Positions 8,201-15,759 are shown, numbered from the stretch's first letter. The stretch is 18,240 nucleotides of DNA from an uncultured Oscillospiraceae bacterium (GCA_910584805.1 CAJUCB010000036.1:1-18240); one strand, 5' to 3'. Numbers and translations are program-made. Notes: a model not told the origin generated them from the sequence alone.

Positions 8201-8241
8201 GCAAGGCGGCGCACCCGGTAGGATGCGCGGCTTTTGCATTT
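8201..8241 (+). terminator. Possible imperfect terminator after the ABC operon
   Basis: GCAAGGCGGCGCA (8201-8213) pairs imperfectly with TGCGCGGCTTTTGC (8224-8237), with a G-G mismatch and a bulge, followed by ATTTT. A T6 run just before the hairpin (8195-8200) follows only a 4-bp stem. Function is plausible but weakly supported. Confidence 0.4.
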
Positions 8242-8378
8242 TGGGGGGAAATATCAATGGTAGGGGATAAATGATCGTCCAACGCCCCTGAAACACGCTA
8301 AAATTCACAAATCAAAGGGCCAAAATTGGTGCAATATCCCCCAGGTTTTTCCTTTTTGAAAGGGGAAGGGAGAAATGA

Positions 8379-8407
8379 TTGCTTTTTGTTTCAAATAGGT
8401 GTAAGAT
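8379..8407 (+). promoter_or_regulatory. Putative promoter of the purine salvage pair, with a leader hairpin
   Basis: TTGCTT (8379-8384), 17-bp spacer, TAAGAT (8402-8407), about 68 nt before the ATG at 8475. The leader holds a 6-bp hairpin CCCCGG/CCGGGG (8431-8436 with 8446-8451). I see no purine riboswitch consensus in this leader. The 285-nt gap 8190-8474 otherwise shows no gene. Confidence 0.45.
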
Positions 8408-8474
8408 ATTGCGGTATTATGAAAAAATTTCCCCGGCGCTCTTGTCCGGGGCTGATGAATGGGGAGGTCTACCT

Positions 8475-9299
8475 ATGAACTTTACCTACGCCGACTACCA
8501 GGCCAGTGCGGCCTATCTCCGGGAAAAACTCAAGGGCTTCCAGCCCAAGGTGGCCATGGTCCTGGGCTCTGGCCTGGGCTATTTGGGGGACGAGGTGGAG
8601 GAAGCTATCGTCGTGCCCTATGGCGACATCCCCAACTTCAAGCACTCCACCGCCCCCGGCCACAAGGGCCAGCTGGTCTTTGGCAAGCTGGCGGGAAAGC
8701 CCGTGGCGGTGATGCAGGGGCGGATGCACCACTATGAGGGCTACTCCTACCAAGAGGTCAGCTACGCCGTGCGGGTGCTGCGGCTGCTGGGCTGTGACAC
8801 CCTTTTCGTCACCAACGCCGCCGGGGGCGTGAACTGGAAATTTAAGGCCGGGGACCTGATGCTCATCACCGACCAGATCAAGATTTTTATGGAGTCCCCC
8901 CTCCGGGGAGAGAATATCCCGGAATTTGGGGTGCGTTTCCCGGATTCCAGCTACCTCTACACCCCTGCCCTACAGGACTTGGCCCGGCAACAGGCCAGGA
9001 AGCTGGACATGGACTTGAAAGAGGGGGTCTATATGTACTTCCCAGGCCCCCAGTATGAAACCCCGGCGGAAATCCGCATGGCCCGGCTCCTGGGGGCGGA
9101 TGCAGTGGGGATGTCCACCGCCCCGGAGGTCATCACCGCCGCCCACTGCGGTATGGAGGTGCTGGGCTTTACCCTGGTGTCTAACATGGCCGCAGGGGTC
9201 TTGCCCCAGCCCCTCAGCGAGGAGGAGGTCTTGGAGGCCGCGGCGGCAGCCAGGGACCGCTTCTCCGCCCTGCTCCTGGCCTGCTTGGAGCAGCTATAA
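8475..9299 (+). CDS. punA: Purine nucleoside phosphorylase (trimeric, 6-oxopurine type)
   Basis: Phosphorolysis of inosine/guanosine (or methylthioinosine) to the free base and sugar 1-phosphate; cytoplasmic, purine salvage. Start at the ATG at 8475, 7 nt after GGGGAGG (8461-8467); the frame is open further upstream but that part has no ribosome binding site and does not fit the family. The 274-residue product has the phosphate-binding GSGLG (about residue 31), QGRMHHYEGYS (about 80-90), TNAAGG (about 113), FPGPQYETPAEIRMAR with the base-contacting Glu (about 190-203), VGMSTAPEVITAAHCGM, and SNMAAG, whose Asn corresponds to human PNP Asn243 and favours 6-oxopurines over adenine. Followed after 12 bp by the MTA/SAH deaminase gene. 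Confidence 0.94.
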   Translation: MNFTYADYQASAAYLREKLKGFQPKVAMVLGSGLGYLGDEVEEAIVVPYGDIPNFKHSTAPGHKGQLVFGKLAGKPVAVMQGRMHHYEGYSYQEVSYAVRVLRLLGCDTLFVTNAAGGVNWKFKAGDLMLITDQIKIFMESPLRGENIPEFGVRFPDSSYLYTPALQDLARQQARKLDMDLKEGVYMYFPGPQYETPAEIRMARLLGADAVGMSTAPEVITAAHCGMEVLGFTLVSNMAAGVLPQPLSEEEVLEAAAAARDRFSALLLACLEQL

Positions 9300-9311
9300 G
9301 GAGGGGGCATG

Positions 9312-10619
9312 ATGGGAAGCCTATTGTTGAAAAATTGCCGGGCCCTGTTGATGGATGGCTCGGATACTGTGATGGACAATGCCTTTGTGGCCATCCAGGG
9401 GGAGACCATCCAGTCCGTGGGGACCACCCGGCCGGCGGACAGCTTTGACCAGGAGATCGACTGCAACGGCAATGTCTTGCTGCCCGGGCTGGTGAACGCC
9501 CACACCCACGTACCCATGACCCTGCTGCGGGGGTACGGCGGAGGCTGTGACTTACAGACCTGGCTGAACCAGTGGATTTTCCCCGCAGAGGCCAAGCTGG
9601 ATGACCGGGCGGTGGCTGCCGGGGCTGCGTTGGGGCTGGCGGAGATGATTGCTTCCGGCACCACCACCATTGCGGATATGTATATGCACACCCCGGCCAT
9701 TGCCAAGACGGTCCTGGAGGCAGGCATCAGCGCCAACCTCTCCTGCGGCGGGGTGTATTTCGGCACCCCGGAGGACTTTAGCCCTCAGAGCTGTCACGAC
9801 TGCCAGAACCAGCGCCAGCTCACCGAGGATTGGCACGGGGCGGGGAATGGGCAGATTTTGGTGGATGCCTCCATCCACGGGGAGTATACCTCCAACCATC
9901 CCCTGTGGCAGTGGATGGCGGAGTACGCCCAGGCCCACAAGCTGGGGATGCACGTCCATATTTCCGAGACCCAACGGGAGCATGAGGAGTGCAAGGGCCG
10001 CCATGGGAGGGCCACCCCCATTCAGGTCCTAGACCGCTACGGGGTCTGGGAGAACCGGGCCCTGGCTGCCCACTGCGTGTGGACCGATGAGCGGGATTGG
10101 GAGCTCATGGCCCGGAAGGGCATCTCCTGTGTCCACAACCCGGTGTCCAATTTGAAGCTGGGTTCCGGGGTGGCGTGGATTCCCGCCATGAAGAAGGCGG
10201 GGGTAAATGTGGCCCTGGGCACCGACGGGGTGTCCTCCAACAACAACACAGACATGTTTGAGGAAATGAAGTTTGCGGCAGTGCTCCACAACGGTGTCAC
10301 CCACGATCCCCTGGCCCTGCTGCCCCTGGATGTGCTGCGGATGGCCACGGTGGACGGGGCCCGGGCCCTGGGACGCAAAAGCGGGGTAATCGCCCCAGGC
10401 TACCAGGCGGACCTGATCCTGGTGGACTTCGACCGCCCCCACCTGTCCCCCTGCCACAGCGTGGTGGACCACCTGGCCTACAGTGCCCGGGGCAGTGACG
10501 TGGTGATGAATATTGCCCGGGGCAAGCTCATATACAAAGACGGAGACTTCCTGACTCTGGACATGGAAGCTATCCTGGACGAGGTGGAGCGCTACGCACG
10601 ACCCCTGATGTTTGGCTAA
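9312..10619 (+). CDS. mtaD: 5-methylthioadenosine/S-adenosylhomocysteine deaminase (amidohydrolase)
   Basis: Deaminates methylthioadenosine, S-adenosylhomocysteine and possibly other adenosine analogues at C6. Two ATGs (9309, 9312) are adjacent; the second is better spaced (7 nt) from GGAGG at 9300-9304. The 435-residue product shows the metal site VNAHTHVPMTLLRG (about residue 60), HVHISETQREHEE with metal/substrate residues (about 212-225), AHCVW (about 252) and the catalytic Asp in GTDGVSSNNN (about 302), with a C-terminal GVIAPGYQADLILVD segment typical of amidohydrolases. Being coupled to a 6-oxopurine phosphorylase suggests MTA to methylthioinosine to hypoxanthine. The next gene begins about 31 bp downstream. 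Confidence 0.92.
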   Translation: MGSLLLKNCRALLMDGSDTVMDNAFVAIQGETIQSVGTTRPADSFDQEIDCNGNVLLPGLVNAHTHVPMTLLRGYGGGCDLQTWLNQWIFPAEAKLDDRAVAAGAALGLAEMIASGTTTIADMYMHTPAIAKTVLEAGISANLSCGGVYFGTPEDFSPQSCHDCQNQRQLTEDWHGAGNGQILVDASIHGEYTSNHPLWQWMAEYAQAHKLGMHVHISETQREHEECKGRHGRATPIQVLDRYGVWENRALAAHCVWTDERDWELMARKGISCVHNPVSNLKLGSGVAWIPAMKKAGVNVALGTDGVSSNNNTDMFEEMKFAAVLHNGVTHDPLALLPLDVLRMATVDGARALGRKSGVIAPGYQADLILVDFDRPHLSPCHSVVDHLAYSARGSDVVMNIARGKLIYKDGDFLTLDMEAILDEVERYARPLMFG

Positions 10620-10650
10620 GCTCCAACCCCCAGACGGGAGGAACAGACCC

Positions 10651-12240
10651 TTGAAAACAACGCAGAAAAGCAACACCTTCTTCGGCGGTGCGGCGATCCT
10701 GGCGGTAAGCATCATCCTGGTGAAGATCATCGGCGCCCTCTATAAGATCCCCCTAGGCCGGATTTTGGGGGACGCGGGCTTTGGGCACTTCAACAATGCC
10801 TACGCCGTGTTCAACCTGCTGATGATGGTGTCCACGGCGGGACTGCCGGTGGCCATCTCTAAGACCATCTCCGAGGCCAACAGCCTGGGGCGGCAGCGGC
10901 AGGTGGACCGGGTATTCCGGGTGGCCCTGACTACCTTCGTACTCCTGGGCACCGTGAGCGCCCTGGTGATGTTCTTCTTCGCCGAGCCCCTGGCGGTATT
11001 TCAGAACGACAGCCTGGCGGCTCCGGCCATTCGGGTGATGGCCCTGTCTGCGCTGTTTTTGTGTGCCATGTCCGCCTACCGGGGCTATGCCCAGGGGCAC
11101 TCCAACATGGTGCCCACGGCGGTGTCCCAGGTCATCGAGGCTGTCTCTAAGCTGGGCATCGGCCTGGCCTTGGCCTGGTACCTCACCCGCCAGGGCTTCG
11201 GCATGGAGATCACCGCCGCCGGGGCCATCACCGGCGTTACCTGCGGCGGGTTTTTGGGGCTGATATACTTGATGGTCCAGCACCACAGAGGCAGGCGGCA
11301 GCTGCCCCCCAGCCGGGACCTTCCCGATGGGGCGGGGTTCATTCTGATTAACCTGCTCTCCATCGCCATCCCCATCACCATCAGCGCCTCGGTGGTGCCC
11401 ATCACCACCTATCTGGATACCGTCCAGGTCCAGGGGTTGCTGCAGAGCGCCCTGGGCTATGACCGGGACATGGCGGTGGCCCTCTATGGCAGTTACCAGA
11501 AAGCGGTGACCATTTACAACCTGCCCTCGGCTTTCATGGTCTCCTTCACCGCCTGTATCGTCCCGGCCATCTCCGCTGCCCTCACCCAGAAGCGGAGGCG
11601 GGAGGCGGGGAAAATCGCGGAATCTGCCCTGCGGGTGGGGGGGCTGCTGGCCCTGCCGGCGGGGGTAGGCCTGACGGTGCTGAGCGCCCCCATCATCCAA
11701 CTGCTCTTCCCGGAAACCAACCAGGAGGTGGCCAGCCAGAGTATGCTGGTGCTGGGCATTGCCTCGATGTTTGTTTGCGTCATGCTGCTGTGTAACGCCA
11801 TCCTTCAAGCCAACGGCCACGCTTCCCTGCCCATTTTATTCATTGCCATCGGCAGCGCGGCGAAGCTGGCAGTGAACTTCTTTCTGGTGCAGCAGCCAGA
11901 GGTCGGCATTAAGGGCGCCCCGGTGGGGACCTTGGTGTGCTTCATGATGGTGGCGGGGATGGAGCTGTTGGCCATCAAGCTGGTCACCCCCCATCCGCCC
12001 AAATACTGGCGGGTGTTTGGCAAGACTGCTTTGGCCTCTGTGGTGATGGGGGTGTATGCCTGGGCCAGCTATGGCTACTTGGTGGGGCACTTCGGCAACC
12101 TGCTGGCGGTGGCGGGGTCCATCTGTACCGCTGGAGTGGTGTATCTGCTGCTGGTGGTGGGCTTGCAGATGGTGTCCAGAGATGACCTGTCCCTGATGCC
12201 CAAGGGGGATAAGATTGCGAGAATCTTGCGGGTGAAGTGA
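10651..12240 (+). CDS. Polysaccharide/lipid II flippase family protein (MurJ/SpoVB/YabM type)
   Basis: TTG start at 10651 with GGGAGGA (10636-10642) 8 nt upstream; the alternative in-frame TTG at 10612 overlaps the previous gene and lacks such a site. The 529-residue product is strongly hydrophobic with about 12-14 membrane helices, beginning KSNTFFGGAAILAVSIIL and containing KIIGALYKIPLGRILG and YAVFNLLMMVSTAGLPVAIS, typical of the MOP-superfamily SpoVB/YtgP/YabM branch. These proteins flip lipid-linked cell-wall precursors or act in spore cortex/coat synthesis; which one applies here is not certain. Its position directly before mazG and an HU gene matches the conserved Firmicutes order yabM-mazG-(hup/S4 protein), which favours a YabM/SpoVB assignment. 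Confidence 0.85.
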   Translation: MKTTQKSNTFFGGAAILAVSIILVKIIGALYKIPLGRILGDAGFGHFNNAYAVFNLLMMVSTAGLPVAISKTISEANSLGRQRQVDRVFRVALTTFVLLGTVSALVMFFFAEPLAVFQNDSLAAPAIRVMALSALFLCAMSAYRGYAQGHSNMVPTAVSQVIEAVSKLGIGLALAWYLTRQGFGMEITAAGAITGVTCGGFLGLIYLMVQHHRGRRQLPPSRDLPDGAGFILINLLSIAIPITISASVVPITTYLDTVQVQGLLQSALGYDRDMAVALYGSYQKAVTIYNLPSAFMVSFTACIVPAISAALTQKRRREAGKIAESALRVGGLLALPAGVGLTVLSAPIIQLLFPETNQEVASQSMLVLGIASMFVCVMLLCNAILQANGHASLPILFIAIGSAAKLAVNFFLVQQPEVGIKGAPVGTLVCFMMVAGMELLAIKLVTPHPPKYWRVFGKTALASVVMGVYAWASYGYLVGHFGNLLAVAGSICTAGVVYLLLVVGLQMVSRDDLSLMPKGDKIARILRVK

Positions 12241-12348
12241 TGAAAACGCGATATTTGCTTCATTTTCACCGAAAACCCCTGGGAGATGGGGCGAGTTCGT
12301 GAAGAAATTGTGAAGAAAGCCCATAAGGGCTTGTGAGAACGGGAAAGC

Positions 12349-12368
12349 TATGATAGATTATGATAGAT
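12349..12368 (+). repeat. 10-bp tandem duplication covering the mazG start codon
   Basis: TATGATAGAT occurs twice in tandem (12349-12358, 12359-12368). Each copy brings an ATG (12350 and 12360). Only the second is in frame with mazG; the first opens a 7-codon reading frame ending at TGA 12371-12373. The only ribosome binding site candidate, GGGAAAG (12341-12347), is 2 nt from the first ATG and 12 nt from the second. Confidence 0.85.
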
Positions 12369-13178
12369 TTTGAAACCAAAGACCGGTACGGGGTGGAGGA
12401 TTTGCGGGATATCGTGGCAATCCTCCGGGCCCCGGGGGGCTGTCCCTGGGACCAGGCGCAGACCCATGAGAGCATCCGCCGGAATTTTATCGAGGAGGCC
12501 TATGAGGTGGCGGAGGCCATCGACCAGAAGGACCCGAACCACCTGAAGGAGGAGCTGGGGGATGTGCTGCTGCAAGTCCTCTTTCACAGCTCCATTGAAG
12601 CGGATGCGGGGCACTTTGACCTGGACGATGTGGCCGACGGCGTCTGCAAAAAGCTCATCTACCGCCACCCCCATGTGTTTGCCCCGGAAGAGGACCCCCT
12701 GGACTGGGAGGAGCTCAAGCGCCGGGAGAAGGGCCAGCAGACCCAGGCGGCCGTCCTAGACGGCGTGGCCCGGAGCCTGCCGGCTTTGTGGCGGGCGGAG
12801 AAGCTCCAAGTCAAGGCGGCCAAGGCGGGGTTTGAGTGGCCCAATGTCCAGGCCGCCATGGACAAGCTGACAGAGGAAGTGGATGAGCTGCAGTCCGCTG
12901 TGGCGGAGGAGAGCAATGTGGAAGAGGAACTGGGAGACCTGCTGTTTGCAGCGGTGAAGGTGGCCCGGTTTTTCCAGATAGACGCCGAAACGGCCCTGCA
13001 CGCAGCCTGCGAAAAATTCATTCGCCGGTTTGCCGGGGTGGAGGCGGCGGCCGCGGCCCAGGGGAAACCTATGGGGGCATTCCCTGTGTCTGCGCTCATG
13101 GCCTTTTGGGACCAGATGAAGGACCGCGAAACCAACGACACCAAAGATGACAAAGAAAGGGAACACGAGCATGAATAA
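12360..13178 (+). CDS. mazG: Nucleoside triphosphate pyrophosphohydrolase MazG
   Basis: Hydrolyses non-canonical or excess (d)NTPs to NMP and pyrophosphate; house-cleaning and stress role in the cytoplasm. The 272-residue product has the two tandem MazG domains of the long form: LRAPGGCPWDQAQTHESIRR then EEAYEVAEAI and EELGDVLLQVLFHS (first), and EEVDELQSAVAEE, EEELGDLLFAAVKVARF (second), with acidic metal-binding residues in both. The start is taken as the ATG at 12360 because the family begins a few residues before the conserved DLxxIxxxLR segment. The start region contains a 10-bp duplication that distances the ribosome binding site. The last codons overlap the HU gene by 8 bp. A 6-bp hairpin (AAGCCC/GGGCTT, 12317-12332) lies in the 119-bp gap upstream but has no T-tract. 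Confidence 0.94.
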   Translation: MIDFETKDRYGVEDLRDIVAILRAPGGCPWDQAQTHESIRRNFIEEAYEVAEAIDQKDPNHLKEELGDVLLQVLFHSSIEADAGHFDLDDVADGVCKKLIYRHPHVFAPEEDPLDWEELKRREKGQQTQAAVLDGVARSLPALWRAEKLQVKAAKAGFEWPNVQAAMDKLTEEVDELQSAVAEESNVEEELGDLLFAAVKVARFFQIDAETALHAACEKFIRRFAGVEAAAAAQGKPMGAFPVSALMAFWDQMKDRETNDTKDDKEREHEHE

Positions 13179-13449
13179 GAATGAACTGATCCTGCGCATC
13201 GCCGAAGAGACCACCCTGCCCCGCAAGACCGTGGAGATTGCCCTCAACGCCACCTTCAACCAGATCACCCAGGCCATGGCCGAGGGGGAGCGGGTGCAGA
13301 TCGTGGGCTTTGGTTCCTTTGAGACCAAGACACGGGCAGAGCGCATCGGCCGCAACCCCCGCACTGGGGAGGAGGTCCCCATCCCCGCCGCCACCGTGCC
13401 GCTGTTCAAGCCGGGGAAAGCCCTGAAGGACGCCGTGGACCAGCAATGA
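13171..13449 (+). CDS. hup: HU family DNA-binding protein
   Basis: Histone-like DNA-bending protein, 92 residues, the standard HU length. ATG at 13171 with AAGGGA (13157-13162) 8 nt upstream; an in-frame start at 13147 would lie inside mazG without a ribosome binding site. The sequence begins MNKNELILRIAEE and carries the hallmark beta-arm segment VGFGSFETKTRAERIGRNP followed by PAATVPLFKPGKALKDAV. It overlaps the end of mazG by 8 bp, so translation is probably coupled. A strong terminator follows directly, ending the flippase-mazG-hup unit. Confidence 0.97.
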   Translation: MNKNELILRIAEETTLPRKTVEIALNATFNQITQAMAEGERVQIVGFGSFETKTRAERIGRNPRTGEEVPIPAATVPLFKPGKALKDAVDQQ

Positions 13450-13455
13450 TGCCAC

Positions 13456-13486
13456 AAAAAAACCAGCCTGTGCGGCTGGTTTTTTT
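13456..13486 (+). terminator. Intrinsic terminator after hup
   Basis: A perfect inverted repeat: A7-CCAGCC (13456-13468), loop TGTGC, GGCTGG-T7 (13474-13486). The G+C core is 6 bp and the A and T runs extend the stem, so it could work on either strand. Confidence 0.95.
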
Positions 13487-13528
13487 CAGCTTTCAGGGGC
13501 GGAGAAACGCCAGGCGGCGCATGGAAAA

Positions 13529-13575
13529 CACAGGCATGGGGACGCAAAGCCATGCTGAATGGGCAGCGGCTGTGC
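13529..13575 (+). other. Structured-RNA-like segment with a c-di-GMP (GEMM)-like motif, lacking its 5' half
   Basis: In the otherwise empty 13487-13626 gap, GCATGG (13534-13539) pairs with CCATGC (13550-13555) around the loop GGACGCAAAG; CACAG (13529-13533) can pair with CTGTG (13570-13574). The string GGGACGCAAAGCC is characteristic of the 3' half of GEMM-I (c-di-GMP-I) riboswitches, and GGGCAGCGGCTG downstream is loosely like the next part, but the required 5' GGCAAACC block is not seen. It may be a decayed riboswitch or coincidence. No gene follows it except the tRNAs, which have their own promoter. Confidence 0.2.
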
Positions 13576-13626
13576 TGGGTGGTTTGGCCTGTGGTTGACT
13601 TTGTGAGGAAAATTTTGAAAAAGCCC

Positions 13627-13655
13627 TTGACAGGAGAAGGTGGATGTGGTATAGT
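13627..13655 (+). promoter_or_regulatory. Promoter of the tRNA-Leu/tRNA-fMet operon
   Basis: TTGACA (13627-13632), 17-bp spacer, TATAGT (13650-13655). The predicted RNA start is near 13662, right at a small hairpin GCACT-GAGG-AGTGC (13662-13675) in the tRNA leader. Confidence 0.88.
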
Positions 13656-13687
13656 AATCAAGCACTGAGGAGTGCAGCCGTGGAAAT

Positions 13688-13774
13688 GCCGGAGTGGCGG
13701 AATTGGCAGACGCCTGGGACTTAAAATCCCATGGGAGTGATCCCGTGCCGGTTCGACCCCGGTCTCCGGCACCA
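13688..13774 (+). tRNA. tRNA-Leu (anticodon TAA)
   Basis: Acceptor stem GCCGGAG (13688-13694) pairs with CTCCGGC (13764-13770); discriminator A and encoded CCA follow (13771-13774). The anticodon stem-loop TGGGA-CTTAAAA-TCCCA gives TAA. A long variable arm (ATGGGAGTGATCCCGTG region) and the T-loop GGTTCGACCCC confirm a class II leucine tRNA. It is followed after 3 nt by tRNA-fMet. Confidence 0.97.
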
Positions 13775-13777
13775 TAT

Positions 13778-13831
<54 letters not shown>

Positions 13832-13853
<22 letters not shown>

Positions 13854-15280
13854 AGTTCACCTAGGACGGATTTTAATGTGCTTTGCATATTGAAATCCGT
13901 CCTAGCGTCTTTCTGGACAACATCAATTCGCTCAATGAGTAGATGTACGGCCTTCTCATCGGCGTTGGCCTTTAGGGCCTCCAACCAAGTCTTGATTTGC
14001 TCCACGGTAAAGTCTGTGGGCGGCGTGGTCGCTTGGAGTTGGGCGATCTCGTCCTTGATGGATTCCATCTGCGCCCCGATATCGGCCACCACAGCGGGCG
14101 GCAGCGCCCCGGTGGACAAGCTTTTCAGGAGGGCGTCATACTCGGCCTGCTTCTCATTGATACGCTGTTGCAGCGCCCGCTGGAAGTCCGCCACGCGGTC
14201 TTTCTCCCCAGCCTGATACTGACGAAGGGCAGCGGCGATCTTGTCCTGATTCTTCGGGGAGAGCAGCTTATGCAGATACTCCACTACGGCCTTGTCCACC
14301 TCATCCATATGGACAATATGTGCTCCGCACTTTTTGGAAGAGTAGTAGCGGAAATATGTATGCCCTTTCCTTCTGGTCCGAGTGCCGTGCATCTTCGCGC
14401 CACACGGGCAGTATACCAGGCCGCTGCACAGATACCCGGCCTTTCGTCCACTCTGCTTTCGTCCTGCCATGATCCTTTGCACCTCCATAAACTGCGCCTT
14501 GCTGATGATTTGCGGCAAGGCGTTTTCTATTCTAATTGCGTTGGGCTTGCTGCGCCGGTCCTCTCGCCGTTCTTCCTCCTGAGGCGTGTAAATGTAGGTC
14601 CCGGTGTACTTCTCGTTTCGGAGCATTTCATAAATCTGGGTGTACTTGATGGGTTTCCCACGCTTGCCGGTGATCCTGGCACTGGCCAACTCCTGGATGA
14701 TGGCGGTGAAGCCCTCGCGGTTGGCTGCGGCGTCGAATATCTTCTTGACATACCCGGCTTCCAACTCATTGATAACATATTCCTGGTTGACCACATCATA
14801 TCCAAAGGGGGCGGAGCCGCCGTTGTGCTTGGCCTTCAAGGCGGTTTCCCGGTGGCCTTTTTTCACCTCAGAGGACAGGTTGTCCAGATAATACTCCGAC
14901 AGGGACCACATCAGGGTCCGCATGATCTTTGCCTCGGCGCTGTTGCCAAAGTCCTGGGCCACGGCAATCAGCTCCACGCGCTTGTCCTTCAATCGCTTTT
15001 CCAGATTGACGTGCTCCCCCAGGTTGCGGGCCACCCGGTCATACTTGTGGATGAGGATGGTGTCAAAACTGCCCTTGTTCACGTCCCGCAGCATCTTCTG
15101 GTAGGCTTTCCGGCTGGCTGTCTTGGAGCCTTTCCCGCTGATGGCCTCGTCGGCATAAATCTCTTGGATGGAAAGACCCTTCCCGGCGGCATACTCCTGG
15201 CAGGCCCGTACCTGGGCGTCTATGCTGGCTTCGTCCTGCTTGTCCGAACTGAATCGGGCATATATTACGGCTTTATTCAT
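13832..15280 (-). CDS. Large serine recombinase (site-specific integrase)
   Basis: 482 residues; ATG at 15278-15280, with AAAGGAGG close upstream on the minus strand. Domains: N-terminal resolvase domain (about 1-150) with catalytic Ser11 in YARFSSDKQ and the Arg residues in HKYDRVARN; recombinase domain (about 160-270, SAPFGYDV, ILRNEKYTG-like MLRNEKYTGTY); zinc-ribbon-like region (about 283-325, CSGLVYCPCGAKM ... YYSSKKCG, with one expected Cys replaced by Tyr); then a coiled coil (about 350-415). It would integrate and excise the element. The last residues, GCGDRT, and the stop codon are encoded by antisense tRNA-fMet sequence (13832-13853), so the C-terminus lies across the attachment site. 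The start is 11 bp after the toxin gene's stop, so both are probably on one transcript. Confidence 0.95.
13861..13905 (+). repeat. 21-bp near-perfect inverted repeat beside the attachment site
   Basis: Bases 13861-13881 (begins CTAGGACGGATTT) pair with 13885-13905 (ends AAATCCGTCCTAG) around a TTT loop: 19 Watson-Crick and 2 G-T pairs. The two exceptions are G-U wobbles only if read as + strand RNA; on the minus strand they are A-C mismatches. It begins 8 nt after the CCA of tRNA-fMet and lies inside the end of the recombinase gene. Confidence 0.9.
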
Positions 15281-15291
15281 GCGAACCTCCT

Positions 15292-15714
15292 TTAGATGAG
15301 CTCTTCAAAATATTGCAGCGTGCTATACTGGCATAACCTCTGGTTTCTTGGGACATCAAGCCGCCGTTTTGCTTTCTTGTAGGATTTTATGTACTGCATC
15401 AATCTCTGCTGCACAAGAAACTCCTTGCCCCGGAGCGCGTCAAACTCATTTTGCCGGATATGCGGCTTTCGTGAGGGGTCGATATAGTCCGGCTTCTTCA
15501 ACACTACAGCTTTGGAGAAGTCAAGGCCGCATTTTGCCGCTTTGTCTGTCCACAATACATGGGGATGGTTGATATTGGAGCGGAGCGGGACAGCAAACGG
15601 GACCCCGGCAATGGTCACCTGGACGCAGACATAGGGTCGAGTGCTTTTCTGCTCAATTTCTGGGCAGTCGGCGTGGTCCTGATAGAATGCCGGGGATAAA
15701 AAGATGAAAACCAT
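15292..15714 (-). CDS. Type III toxin-antitoxin endoribonuclease toxin (ToxN/AbiQ superfamily, CptIN/TenpIN type)
   Basis: 140 residues from the ATG at 15712-15714 on the minus strand; a longer frame to 15768 runs through the terminator hairpin and is rejected. The sequence (LSPAFYQDHAD, RPYVCVQVTIAGVPFAVPLRS, NINHPHVLW, KCGLDFSKAVVLK, IRQNEFDALRGKE, YSTLQYFEELI) matches what I recall of CptN/TenpN toxins, with the short beta strand then PLRS segment shared with ToxN. Such toxins are RNases that cut their own repeat RNA and cellular RNA, and several abort phage infection. The context is decisive: promoter, tandem repeat RNA and terminator lie directly upstream in the right order. The Shine-Dalgarno candidate GAGGGGG is the 3' arm of that terminator. 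The recombinase gene follows 11 bp after the stop. Confidence 0.82.
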   Translation of the reverse strand: MVFIFLSPAFYQDHADCPEIEQKSTRPYVCVQVTIAGVPFAVPLRSNINHPHVLWTDKAAKCGLDFSKAVVLKKPDYIDPSRKPHIRQNEFDALRGKEFLVQQRLMQYIKSYKKAKRRLDVPRNQRLCQYSTLQYFEELI

Positions 15715-15755
15715 AAAAAAATGCCCCCTCATTTCGATGGCTCGAATGAGGGGGC
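15715..15755 (-). terminator. Intrinsic terminator between antitoxin RNA and toxin gene
   Basis: On the minus strand GCCCCCTCATTCG (15755-15743) pairs with CGAAATGAGGGGGC (15736-15723) with one bulged A, a 6-nt loop, then A and seven T (15721-15715). The toxin ATG follows at once. In type III systems this leaky terminator sets the antitoxin-to-toxin ratio. Confidence 0.92.
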
Positions 15756-15759
15756 GATC

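Noticed and set aside
8190..8474. Purine riboswitch before the nucleoside phosphorylase
   Set aside because: The expected conserved junction and loop-loop sequences are not present; only a short hairpin is seen.
10753..11820. 355-residue minus-strand ORF
   Set aside because: Antisense shadow of the flippase gene; Gln/His/Gly-rich translation without motifs.
13997..15295. 432-residue plus-strand ORF
   Set aside because: Antisense shadow of the recombinase, whose domains and catalytic residues are clear on the minus strand.
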